Of a stretch of DNA of 64,000 bases, positions 10,061-20,470 are shown one piece after another. Position 1 is the first letter of the stretch. Every line of letters starts with the position of its first letter. The position numbers and the translations under genes are program-made. The notes beneath the pieces are model-generated. The model ran no database searches and had not been told where the DNA came from. It saw only the letters and a list, made by a program, of their open reading frames with translations. This stretch comes from Pseudogymnoascus destructans (Eukaryota > Ascomycota > Leotiomycetes > Thelebolales > Thelebolaceae). Location: positions 1 to 64,000 of the forward strand of contig NW_020167550.1 in the NCBI RefSeq assembly GCF_001641265.1. Reading direction: 5' to 3'.

Positions 10061-10391
10061 CCGAGACATTTATAGCTGCACGGAGGGAGTCACCCTCTCT
10101 GGTTTGGCGTTCCAGTTTGCAAAATCGAGGCTAGAAACTAGCACCGAAGCACATAAAGCCACGTCCTTATTAATACTTCTCTCTGCGTCCATCAACAATG
10201 GAAGGCCTTTTCCGCCATATCTTGAGGTGCCATCAGATTCCCAAGAACTGAATGAGCCGGGGTTTCGAGCTCTGGCTGCTATCAAGTTGGCACAAAGCTG
10301 CATGGTGGATTCGCTCTCAAGAGTTGTTGAGCCTGTGAGGGAACTGGTTGGGGAGGTGAATTTTGGCTATCAGATTGTCCGACTCAAATGA

Positions 10392-10738
10392 ACAAGTGTG
10401 AGGCGAAGTGAAGCGAGGGTGAACAGGGTGGTGAGCCGAAGCAATACTTCTGTGTCAATTTCGCGTTACACTCTCGCGTCAATTCTGTGGTACCAGAGTT
10501 TGACCATTATTAGCTTACGTGCCTTGCTAGGTGCTTTGCTCTTATTTTCCATAATTCGCCATTTGTGAGCCATAAGCCCCGAAAGTGCAGTTGTGCCAAC
10601 GCATCACACTAGGACGCCTACGGAGCTCAGGTGGGGATTGGCATATATTTCAGGTTTATCACTTCGCTATCCTTGTCTCCACTGCAGCTTTGTCGTGACA
10701 GTTTGTTTAGTTGAAACGACATAGCAATCACAGCAATT
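10392..10738. other. Intergenic, promoter of carboxylesterase
   Basis: About 350 bp between the FUSC remnant and the esterase start. It contains an imperfect repeat (GTGTCAATTTCGCGTTACACTCTCGCGTCAATT, 10452 on) but no gene is seen. Confidence 0.4.
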
Positions 10739-12603
10739 ATGAAGGCCTCCCTTGTACTGCCATTCATGTCGGTGGTGGCAGCGGTGCTCGATCTCACGGT
10801 CACGACAAATAGCGGGCGTATTGCAGGACATAAGGCGCCAGAGGCGGAGGGTGTGTATGAGTTCCTTGGTGTACCTTTTGCGAAGCCGCCGGTTGGGGAG
10901 CTGAGGTTTGCGCCGCCGGCGAAGTTGGGGCCTGTGGCGTCGAGTGTGGTGTTTGTCGCGGATAAATTTGTGAGTTTTTCGGGTGTGAGTGTTGGGGGAG
11001 AGCCTTGGGGGAGATATTTTGGACTAATGGATTCTACAAAATGGAAACTTTTGCTGACTTGAGTGATTCTAGTCGAAGTAAGGAATCGTTTATGTGTAGT
11101 GAGGTCGAGGGTATGTGCTGACGAGCGTGTAGCAATTGTCCGCAGACGGGGGTTAAGGCGGTGGACTACCCAGAGCACACGCCGCAGTCCCAGAAGATCA
11201 TTGATGCTTTTGTAAATACTCTTGGGAATCCGGTGGGAGAGGATTGTTTGTACCTGAATGTGTGGAGCAAGCCGACCGCGAAGAAGAACAAGCCTGTCGT
11301 GGTGTTCTTCCACGGAGGCAGTGAGCACCTCCGGTCATTGTCTGCTTTCTAAAGCTAATTCTGCATTCTAGGATGGTCGATTGGCGGCACAGACACACCC
11401 TTCTTCACCGGCAAGTACCTCGCCGACGCCGAGGACGTCGTCGTCGTCACTGTGAACTTCCGCCTCAACATCTTCGGCTACCCCGGTGCCCCTGGCGAGT
11501 CCCAGAACCTGGGCATGCAAGATCAGCGCCTGGCTGTAGAATGGATCCACTCTAACATTGGCGCCTTTAACGGCGACTGCTCAAAGATCACCATCTTCGG
11601 ACAGTCCTCAGGAGGGCTCGCCGTCGACTTCTGGGCTTACGCTTATAAGAGCGATCCTATTGTCGCGGGCGTTATCGCGCTCTCTGGTAACGCGTATAGC
11701 TTCCCGCTTAATACGCTTGAATTGGCGGCGCAGAACTGGTATAACGTGTCGGACCAGCTCGGATGTGGAGCGCAGGGAAATGCCATGGCATGTATGCGGC
11801 AGGCGAACTGGGATGATATTCGTGCTGCGACAGCAATGGTCCCGTCACCGCCGGGAACGAGCCAGGCGCGCGCGCAGCCACCGTTCCAGGCTACAATTGA
11901 TGAGAAGCTTGTCTTCTCGAACTACTACGAGCGCGCACAGGCTGGGAATCTGGCCAAGATTGTAAGGAGGGTCCCTTGCCGAAGTTTTGTGACTTTTGGG
12001 GACTTGATTAATGGGCTAACGATTGCAGCCATACATGGTTGGGAACAACCACAACGAGGCCGGATACTACAAGGTACCCGCATACGGACAGGGTAAGATC
12101 TTGAACCAGTCCGTGTGGGACGACTTCAATCTCGAGTGTTTCACCTGCGCGACTGCTCTCGAGGCCGCGCAGCGTGTCGCGAGCGGTGTCCCTACGTGGC
12201 GCTACAGACATCACGGTGACTGGGATAACACTAGGTCCGTTCCTTATACTACAGTATATCCACCAATAGCAGATGCTAACCGCTTTCCAGACTCTACCCC
12301 ACCAGCGGTGCCTACCACGGCGTGGATCTACACATGATATTCGGCGCCTCCGCCGACGTCAGCGGCCTCCCCGAAGTCGGCGCCCAGACAGATGCTAAGG
12401 GACACATCCAAAAGGCCTACGCTGCCTTCGCAGCTGACCCCGTCCACGGGCTCACCAAGCAAGTTGGCTGGCCAGCCTACAACCCTAACAAGAATACGTT
12501 GATCGAGCTGTCCCTGAACAATAACCCGCAGCCCGTGTATTCGAAGGCGTCGACGCATGATGCGGAGTGTGCGCAGTTCTTAGATAATTATAAGGCGACG
12601 TAA
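10739..12603 (+). CDS. Secreted type-B carboxylesterase / lipase
   Basis: Alpha/beta-hydrolase hydrolysing carboxylic esters, probably secreted: residues 1-16 (MKASLVLPFMSVVAAV) form a signal peptide. Six exons are proposed: 10739-10969, a 5-nt microexon 11073-11077, 11133-11320, 11372-11961, 12029-12234 and 12291-12603. Motifs: EFLGVPFAKPPVGELRF near residue 41; the oxyanion stretch HGGRWSIGG (usually HGGGW, so one Gly is Arg); the nucleophile elbow GQSSGG with the catalytic Ser; acidic residue in GNNHNEAGYYK; catalytic His in SGAYHGVDLHMIFG. The end YSKASTHDAECAQFLDNY is normal for the family. The microexon is inferred because it alone restores the frame to NNCPQTGVKAVDYPE. No break is seen, in contrast to the neighbouring pseudogenes. 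Substrate is unknown. Confidence 0.8.
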
Positions 12604-13439
12604 ATGGAGCGGACCTTCTACTTCTAGCGGCATATGTCACTGTTAAATGCACTATAAAGCCAAGAGATCAGATATTGCCGCCGACTCCCCTAGAATATCA
12701 TTGATAAAGCAGAAAAAAAAAGGGCCAAAGATACGTGGCGAACCCAATGGCAGAGTATAAAGCGGTGACTACATTTGTGAAGCTCGCAATCCAAGCAGGA
12801 TCCGAACTGGCCGATGCTTGGCATGTGGGCAAAACCACAATGCTGACAAATGGAAGCCATGAACCTGCCTGTGAAACATGTACAAGGAGGAAGTAAATCT
12901 ATAACTTATTGATAAAAAAGACAAAAACATACAACAGTGGGTATTCGCTGGTGGTCACCCACCCAACTACTAATCCACCGATCTCAAGGTTATGTATGGC
13001 AGAGCGGACGGGATGCCCAGTTCTCTTGAGTCTATGGTCGTATGTGATAATTACTTGTTTATCGGAAGATATATACCATATAAACCCTGCTCATAGGCTA
13101 AACCACCGAGAGTACCTGCGATTTTCGCTCTGCAACTGTCGGGCCATGATTGCTAGATGATCACCTGATGAGCTTCTAACCCAATAATCCACTACGATTA
13201 TCTCCAATACTGCAGAGGGTTCCATGACTAACGTGGTGTGTGTTAGAGCTGCATCTCACTTAAATGGTACTTACACCCCCTTTAAATTAAGAACTCAGCC
13301 TCACTCCCGAACGAGTTCATGGACATAACCGATGTTTATCTTGAACTCTCATGTGGAGGGAGCTTCGTTGGGTGGGTTCGACTCGGGACGGGCAAATTCC
13401 ATAGAAAATGACCAGCTCCAAGATGGTAACATCATCCAT
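12604..13439. other. No gene recognised
   Basis: The esterase 3' region (AT-rich, with an A-run at 12712-12721) is followed by about 700 bp of unassigned sequence without a supported open frame. Confidence 0.4.
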
Positions 13440-13445
13440 TACTAA

Positions 13446-14000
13446 TCATCCAAAGACGAGATTGACCCCCTTTTCTCTACAAATGGTTCTCCAATCCACC
13501 TCCTCGCCTTCGTCACCCCTCCGCCACACCTCTTTAACGATCTTCCATGCTCCGAGTGTCCCAGAAAATGCCATCGTCGCAATGCTACGATCCTCTTCAC
13601 TTATTGCCTCAACGGAACTAATGAACATTGGCCATAATAGCGCGGGCATTGGACCAGCCCTCCCGACGACACGCAGGCAAGCAGCCGGAGAGAAATATCC
13701 ATGCTTTTGTACTTTTTGGATGAGACGATACTATGATGTTATCACAACACTCTCTTTTGGCACACCGTCCATCTCGTCAACTTCAACACCTCTTCTCCCG
13801 TTAAACATCTTAGGGGCCACACGCCCCACAACGCCGTCGACTCCCTTCTAGGAATGACCACAAATTTTTGGCACATCATTCACCGCCTCTCTCTTCTCTG
13901 CGAACTAAAAGGAGAAATACAAAAGGCAGAAGCCCGCAGTGACACTATGCTACTCCTCCAAGCTCGCGCACTTCAATCCCGACTTCCACTGTGGACATTT
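13446..14000. pseudogene. Rearranged remnant of a Zn2Cys6-type transcription factor (Fungal_trans_2)
   Basis: Two parts of what looks like one fungal-specific transcription factor lie head to head. On the plus strand, about 13740-13990 reads FWHTVHLVNFN, NAVDSLLGMTTNFWHIIHRL and SLLCELKGEIQKAEARSDTM, a typical middle-domain stretch. On the minus strand, about 13725 down to 13446, reads YRLIQKVQKH, CLRVVGRAGPMPALLWPMF and the end EEVDWRTICREKGVNLVFG, the usual C-terminus of such factors. Opposite orientation with a junction near 13730 implies an inversion. Two separate decayed genes is the alternative. The Zn-cluster itself is not seen. Confidence 0.6.
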
Positions 14001-15802
14001 AGATGGGAAAGGGAAAGTGACAGATTACCTTACCTCGCAGCCTACAGACCATATGGCGTGGTCGATCCTCCTTTCTGCTCCATATGTGGATACGCTCTCT
14101 CAGCTATCGAGACCAAAGCCAAGTGGCCAGCCAGTTTTTTACAAATACTTTGGCTAGTAACATGAAAAATAAATACCATTTGCATCCAGCAAATCTGCAT
14201 ATATATACATGAACCCCATCGGCTGGGATCAGAATAGCACCCTGTGTTAGCCGCTCTTTTTGCACGCTCAACACCGACTTCTGGCTTCTCTAATCTAGCC
14301 CTTTCGCCGTGCTTTTCAATCTCCTGTGCTCTGGCGCCCTCGGTAATCCATGGAACTTCCGTCTCCTTGCTCCATCTTCGACTTCCCCCCCTCGAAGCCG
14401 TTCCGCGAGCTTACTTCCACCCCGTCGCCACGGACACCTACTCCAGTTAGCAAACCTCGCGATCAAGGTAGCCATTGTCGCTGCAATTAGCCAATTAGCC
14501 ATCCCGTTAGCCGTCCTCCTCATCAGCAGTCGTATTATCGTTAGCTGCACCGGCGGTCGTCGCGAAGGGGTCGACACCGTCTTCACACGGTGGGGTACGT
14601 GCGTTGCTGTTCCCGTGGCGCTCGCTATCGAGGTGGGTCCCGAAGCGGGAAAAAAACGTTATTTTGACGACACCAGGTCGTCTGCGAGGGCGGTCATGTT
14701 TTCTAGTCGGGGTCCGTGTAAGCATTGATGCTCGGATAGCGGTTGGCGGAACTTATATACCATTTGGAGGTCGTCGGTCGCGATCGCTGTGGGATCGCGA
14801 TTTGGAGATCGATCTACGCATGTTGAAGGTCTTTCCATACGTTAGAGGACCTTTCCATGCATGTTTTTACCATGCATGTTGACGGTCTTGCCGCGCATGT
14901 TGAGGATCTTTCCACGCGTGGTCGTTCTCTCAGCTCGTGGCCTCGTGTGGCCTCCCTATAGCTTCTTTCAACATATGTTCTCTCAAGTCGTGATCTGAAC
15001 GCCTTGCGCCCGTCCGCAATAACGATTGCTTCTCAATCGATCGAGCCAAAGAAAAAAATCATCGAAGATCAAAACCGAGCGCAAAACATAACAAGCCTCC
15101 TCACACCAAGCCCCTGCAACTCTTACCGCTTCTCCTCACCCTAACGCGCAAACATAACGAATACTCAGATTTTCTCATTTTCTCTGGAGAAAGAAAGAGA
15201 GGGGTCTTCCACACCACGGGGAGAGGTATTTATGTCCTTTGGTAAAGTGCTCTTATTGCTTTCTTTCGCGAATGTTCTCCCGCTCTGCCCTTTGACGAAT
15301 GAAAAACTTGCCGGCTTTGGTCTGACCAATATAACCCTTAGCCACCGTGTAATTGATGCCATAGCACAGATAGGAACCACGGGGGGATTCGAAGCCCATA
15401 CTCTGTCGCTGGTAGCGAGGGGAGATGAGATCATATGATCCCGTGACTCGGGGGCAAAGGACTAATATTATGCTTGTGGCAAAACCCCTTCTGCCCCAGT
15501 AGTAGGAGACATGGGAGTGATACCACTGGGAGCGAGAATATTAATTCGTTTGGTGCCCAATGCGATTAAATTTTCTGGCACATTGGTTTTGGCGTATCGA
15601 GGCTATGGATGAAAGCATCGGAGGCCTTGGATGCGGTGCCATGGCGTGCGAATAGTGTATATCCCGTGACTTCAGGAGGCAAGGGAGCCAGCGGTGGCGA
15701 GGGGTCATGTGAGAGTTGCTTATGCTGTGGATATGATGTGAGGGATACGCAAGGGGTAAATCGATATTGGATGAACCCTAAGAGTGCGTTACTGTCCGAA
15801 CC
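14001..15802. other. Gene-poor stretch with short imperfect repeats
   Basis: No domain-bearing frame was found. Between about 14818 and 14925 a unit like GCATGTTGAxGGTCTTTCC recurs three to four times with changes, next to copies of TTTCCATGCATG. Small frames on both strands at 14290-14730 and 15165-15438 look non-coding. Confidence 0.4.
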
Positions 15803-16763
15803 CTAACCACTTGATGAAGCTCCAAGGCACAACATCGTCTTTGCCCCGAACCAATCCTCATGCAACACCCTCCTAGCAGTTACATTGTCAGCTGCAGTTC
15901 TACCTGTTACCGCCCAGACATGGAGCACCGTGGTCTCTACATAATCCCCAACAGCCTGCATTAAAAAGAACTTTGGTACGTCCCAGTGCGAAGGGACTTT
16001 CTCCAAGAATTACTACCCCAGGGAGGTGAGAAGAGCAGTTGCATAGAACGCGAGGAAGAGGCGAACATAGCACGAGAGTATCTTCCAATGGGGAGGTATG
16101 CAGAGTACTTGAGTAGCGACGAATGAAGTGAAAGCCTCTAGAGATGACCGAAAGAGCTGGTGCCAGGTTATCCTATGAAATTGACGTAATGTATCCGCTT
16201 CTCGAATTCTACCGAATAGTGGAAGGCCAGTTCTGTGGCTCACTTCTACCAAAGGACTGGTAGATTCGTAGATGGAGAATGCAGGGAGTAGGACGGTAAT
16301 TGGCCGAGCAATGATCTCCTCGAGTGTGATATCCCCTATTCGAGAGAAAAGTGCTTGCTTATATCCAGGGACGTCAATTTTCGGGTTGGGAGCTGGTAGG
16401 AAGGCAAATATTGCGTCTAGAGCTATGGGCTATTCCTTTCGTCACGAATTCGCCCTTGTTCGGAATGTGTTCTGGGTGATCTCTCGAAAAGGCAGGGAGC
16501 CCTTTTATGGACTATGATGTGTTGATATTCCGGCGGTTAAACAGGAGACACCATGCTGTAAAATTTCGCCCAAGTCCTGATCGAGACGCAGAGGACCGAG
16601 ATTGCTTTAGTTTTGGAGCTGTTCCCGCGCGCAAATAAACTGCTTTCCATAACAGCAAATCAAAAGCTCGTAGATGGAATATCCAGACCAATGACATAAA
16701 TACGCCATCATAAGTGCTATTCCCTGTAAACACCGGAACGTTCGATTGTTGACCATAGTACAA
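15803..16763 (-). pseudogene. Wax-synthase-domain (MBOAT_2) acyltransferase remnant
   Basis: Minus-strand segments in order resemble fungal wax-synthase/TRI7-like membrane acyltransferases: VWIFHLRAFDLLLWKAVYL (about 16690-16640), a long open stretch from about 16430 to 16013 containing LEEIIARPITVLLPAF, TLRQFHRITWHQLFRSSLEA (the family's W-H-Q core) and the hydrophobic CYVRLFLAFYATALL, then, after a one-base shift at about 16010, HWDVPKFFLMQAVGDYVETT, ending at 15803. The frame changes at least twice and no start can be fixed. The match rests on pattern memory of the family and is moderate. Confidence 0.45.
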
Positions 16764-17181
16764 TTTAGTATTCTCCCCTCTGTAATAAAATTTAAGTATT
16801 TCACGATATTTTAAGCGTTAAATCTGGTTTGTGAGGGGGCAGTCAGGTGAGGTGAGTGTGGTGATGCAGAAGGGTGGGTATGTGATCGAGGTAAGGGAGT
16901 GGCACACCAAGCGTCCGACAATGCGGTGCGGAGGGGAGGAAGCAAGGATGGTCAAGTTTAATGAATCAATTTCAACTATCAATTCCAATCTAAAAGATAT
17001 GATTTTCCGGCCATACAGCAGCGCGTCCGCTTCCTGTATTCCCAACTCCCCCAATCCTTCCAATCCGTCCAATTTTCCAAATCCCAGTCGTTCAAAGCCG
17101 CAATCCAGCTGCGGCTCGAATCTTTTTTTCAGTGAAACAACGCCGGCCAAAATTCAAAACTTTTTCAATGACGAGGATGCT

Positions 17182-17697
17182 TTAGACGTAAAGCATATGC
17201 CTCGCGTGCCTGCGCTTGGCGCCGGCCTTGGTCCCGATCAGACACTCGAGCTCGGTCTCCGGTGTGGACAGCGTCTGGATGTCGTCTGGGAGGTTGTATG
17301 CGTTGCTGCAAGGGAAGGTTTGACACCCGCTCATCGGGGTCTTGCTGTTCTTCGGGTACACCATCTTCACTCCGTCGTGGTCATCCGGGTTGACGATGGC
17401 GCTGACATCGAAGTAGTTTGAGCCGGTGAAACCGTCCCAGCGCACTTCACCGAGCATGCCGGGCTTGTTCTCCTTGCCCTCTGTGACGGTGTACCAGTTG
17501 CCTATCCATCCGTTGGGGAAGGTGGTCACTTTGGAGGCTCCACCGGGGAGGTCCATGGATGGGATTTCGGGCGAGCCCTCTTGAGGTGTGAAGATGACTT
17601 GGCGGTTTGTGCTGTCTTGAGAGACCATGTTGACGGTGTTCACGGCGGCGGCGACGGCGAATAGCGTCGCGATCGGGAAAGATTGCCAGAATTGCAT
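17182..17697 (-). CDS. Small secreted protein of the fungal 'DNase1 protein' family
   Basis: A single-exon gene of 171 residues starts at ATG 17697. The N-terminus (MQFWQSFPIATLFAVAAA) is a signal peptide. The mature part, with FPNGWIGNWYTVTEG, GMLGEVRWDGFTGSNYFDVS, NPDDHDGVKMVYPK and SGCQTFPCSNAYNLPDD, matches a family of extracellular fungal proteins that databases often label DNase1 protein, although nuclease activity is not established. The basic end KRRHARHM is also typical. Cysteines in SGCQTFPC could form a disulfide. It is intact. Its role may be in host or substrate interaction, which is inference. Confidence 0.75.
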   Translation of the reverse strand: MQFWQSFPIATLFAVAAAVNTVNMVSQDSTNRQVIFTPQEGSPEIPSMDLPGGASKVTTFPNGWIGNWYTVTEGKENKPGMLGEVRWDGFTGSNYFDVSAIVNPDDHDGVKMVYPKNSKTPMSGCQTFPCSNAYNLPDDIQTLSTPETELECLIGTKAGAKRRHARHMLYV

Positions 17698-18530
17698 TGC
17701 GGCGGTTGGGTTGTTGGTTGAGTTGTATATAGGTTGGATGTAGTTGCTGTGTGGCTGTATTTTTTTAAAAAATGTTTTATTATAAACTTCGAGTTCGAAC
17801 TGGAGAAAAGAAAGAGGGCCGAAAGGACACGGTGGAGGGGGTTTATATAGACATCAGATCAGGGGCGTCGAAAGGTGAGCGTCGTATGCTCTGCCTGCGA
17901 AAGGGCGTGTGGATGGGGAGGAGGAAATCAGTGCGATTCATTGTGGACCCCCTTGCCTCCAACTTGACGTTATATGGGCCGGCCGTGAGAGGGTGAAGGG
18001 TCTGGCTCGGTGTTGGTTCGCCAATGGGTATCTACATGACGGGAGAAGTTGAGCTGTCATGCTTGGTGGGGTCGAAGTCGTCCGAAAACGCCCTCGAATG
18101 TGCCTGGCGGGAGAGTGTCTAGAACTTTGGGTCCCGCTGTTCTGGGTGGATCGACTATTGGATCTTGACTCGGGTACCTGGACGGGTGAAGAACCCTGGA
18201 GAATCGAACGAAGTGAACCGAGGTCGTTGAGACCGGGTGGCCAATGAGAATGTCTTTGGGAACATCACTATGGATGCCCTATGATCTGTAGGCGGGAGGC
18301 GACAAGGAAATGGGAATCCCGTGATCTCTCTCCTGCACACTGCACTTCACGGGTATCAGCCTCCCTTAGTAGAATGCATCTGGTTCGGGGTGTTTTCTGG
18401 TAATATGCATCTGGTTCAGAGCGCAACCGGTGTACAGTGTACGTGCATGCTGTTGGTGGTTTGTGCAGTGGAACCTGGTTAAGGGTAGTAAGACGTTCAG
18501 TTTGAGAACCCCTCACCTTCTTTACCCCTC
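17698..18530. other. Intergenic, no gene seen
   Basis: Upstream region of the secreted-protein gene. Open frames are short and carry no recognised domain. CATCTGGTTC with variants recurs at 18377 and 18408. Confidence 0.4.
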
Positions 18531-18660
18531 GCCCCTACCTTCATTCCTCCCTTCCTTCCTCCCTTCCTTCCTCCCTTCCTTCCTCCCTTCCTTCCTCCCT
18601 TCCTTCCTTCCTCCCCTTCTTCCTCCCCTTCTTCCTCCCTTCCTTCCTCCCTTCCTCCCC
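18531..18660 (+). repeat. Polypyrimidine 12-mer array (CTTCCTTCCTCC)n
   Basis: About 130 nt of pure C/T on the plus strand. Five or so near-perfect CTTCCTTCCTCC units are followed by variant CTTCTTCCTCCC units. Such mirror-symmetric polypyrimidine tracts can form triplex DNA. Confidence 0.9.
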
Positions 18661-20470
18661 ACGAGAAATCAACGTGTGGTGATAGTGGGTCGTGAATTAC
18701 CTTGTCAAAGATCATCCGCTTGTGCCTGCCCTAATGCCCTACCTTAACCGGTCTGCACCAGTCAGAAGCCGTAGATGGTGGGTTTTCGTCTCCACGCTCC
18801 TGCCGTACCGAAACATTGCCGTGCGGCGATGATGGGGGAACTGGATCTTTCATCGCACAGGGCTGACCTACCATCTCTTGCTGTTTGGTGATACCCTCCA
18901 CCTTCCATCCAACATTCCACAGTAAGAGTATCCGCCATGGGAATACACGTACTGCATCTGTATGTAGATGCAGTACGGACTGAACAGTAAGCATACCGGC
19001 AAACACCACACACTACCACTGCCAACATCCACAAGTCCCTTACTTCCCATTCCCACGTACCGAACAAACGACCGACTTCTCGACTGAGACACGCAACACA
19101 GTGGAGCTGTTCGAATAATGTGGACCCTGCGAAAAGAGCGTTAATTAACGTACCACCCATCTATCCTGACACGACGACCATGATGGCCCCACGGCCGCGC
19201 AGTCGTTCCTTCCCCCTTCGCACCTTCCTCCCCAACGGTAACTTCCACCACGATGCCATTATCCCCCACCACGAGAAGTCTGTAGTCCGCCGTGGGCAGA
19301 CATATCACTCCACCCATCCCCACGCCACCCCGACTTCCCTCCGCTTCCGCTCCCTCGTACGTATTATACGTACTCATTCTTGTTTTCGTTCTGGGCCCTG
19401 TCTACCTTCGTGTGGTCTACATCGTCGTCGGTGGTCGACGGTCTAGATCTTCTCGAAAATGTTTCAAATAAGGTTACGTCACTCGGATCTTTGCCACATT
19501 GGTTCGCCACGCGTTGCTGATCGCTACTTGTTCCTGCGCCGCGGGATGAAAAAATGTGGATGCGCTGGTCTTTGCACGCTGATCTTGACCCTGTTCCTGG
19601 GAGGGAGGGCGAGAATGGTGTCTGAAGGGGGTGTGTTTGGGGGTGATCGAGTCCTGTTCCTGGGACGCGGGTCGAGGGAGCTCTTTGCTCTGTCTTTTTG
19701 GCTTGTTGATCTTGACCCTGTTCCTGTTTCGCGCAGGAGGGAGATCGCTGCCTATTTCTCTTGGGCGGGTGAAGGGATCTCTACCCGTTCCTCGTATTCG
19801 ATGGAGAGGTCGATGCCTGTTCCTAATTCGCATGTGGTTGAAGGTTTGTCCTATCTCAGTGCTATTATACATGTTATTTATAATGGAATCTCGGTCTGCT
19901 TTGACCAGGTGTCAGAGTAATCTGTGTCGTGGCGAGTTGAGTGCTCTGTCTTCTTGGTGTCTTGTATACGCCCTGTCGAGAGCCATTCGCAGTGCTAGCT
20001 TGACGTTGTCCTTAATGGGAGCGTATTTTATGTCATTGCTTCTACTGTGCCACTGTGCCGCTTGATTTAAAGACGACTTAAGTTGCATTATAAGGGTTGG
20101 GTTGCGTTGTTTCGCTTGGTGGTGGTGTTGTGGGATTGTTTTGGGAAAGGGGGGAAAATAGGGGAAAATAGGTGGGAGTGCCCACCTATTCCCAACTATC
20201 ACCAACTCTCCCAAATAGACGCGACAGATAGTAAATACAGGCGCTTAACGTTTTCACCCACCTCCCTTTTGGTTGAGCCTATTTATTTACCGCACACTTC
20301 CAAACGCGTCTCTTGCACAACTTCCACTTTCGTCTTTCGTTACAACACAACAACAACTTTCATTTCGTCCGTCGTTACAACCCCACTCTACACTATCGTT
20401 TCATCACCCTTTCTTTTGTTTCCAATCAATTCAAACTTCAACGATCAATTCAATCTTCCAACTCGTCAAG
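18661..20470. other. Gene-poor stretch with degenerate CTGTTCCTGGG repeats
   Basis: No gene is supported. Between about 19520 and 19825 a motif like GATCTTGACCCTGTTCCTGG recurs at least six times in decayed form (near 19530, 19590, 19650, 19715, 19790 and 19820), 30-75 nt apart. A short duplication GGGGAAAATAGG lies at 20150-20170. The last 200 bp is pyrimidine/ACA-rich 5' UTR of the next gene, with TATTTATT at 20280-20287. Confidence 0.45.

Larger units (their letters stand above)
4600..10391 (+). pseudogene. FUSC / aromatic-acid exporter (BRE4-like) pseudogene, split by two insertions
   Basis: Pieces of one fungal FUSC-family membrane protein (DUF2421/ArAE type, related to yeast Bre4) lie in order over 5.8 kb: KRQFIFPSLKIVTKLVKGL and SLGHSLQTPKDPEHLPP (4618-4915); FINWYIVGQKTAGIIVFLF (about 5327-5385); YELQVRVDCRKAATATGQAF and YLLAPYRLL (5552-5648, after an intron at about 5476-5550); YIFTNFPVPITEGFVLRRDL (5739-5800); then, beyond the transposon, LLANYLNSTTSTVDHRLQDK (9700 onward), FGGEFAKEIYTSIIDEVQK, and the C-terminus ending VRELVGEVNFGYQIVRLK at 10391. 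It is broken by an AT-rich insert (about 4920-5190), by the hAT element in the SLFL/LLANY codons, by a copied 84-bp segment at 5649-5732 and by several small frameshifts (for example in MMAFL near 4915 and around 9850). The 5' end appears to be lost. Confidence 0.8.

Noticed and set aside
4600..10391. RIP as cause of the pseudogenes
   Set aside because: The visible lesions are main ind els and insertions; C-to-T stop codons in CpA context are nearly absent (one candidate at 41105).
14290..14730. 100-140 codon frames on both strands
   Set aside because: Low-complexity composition and no recognisable domain; mutually antisense.
15380..15400. GGATTCGAA-like T-loop suggesting a tRNA
   Set aside because: No acceptor or anticodon stems can be paired around it.
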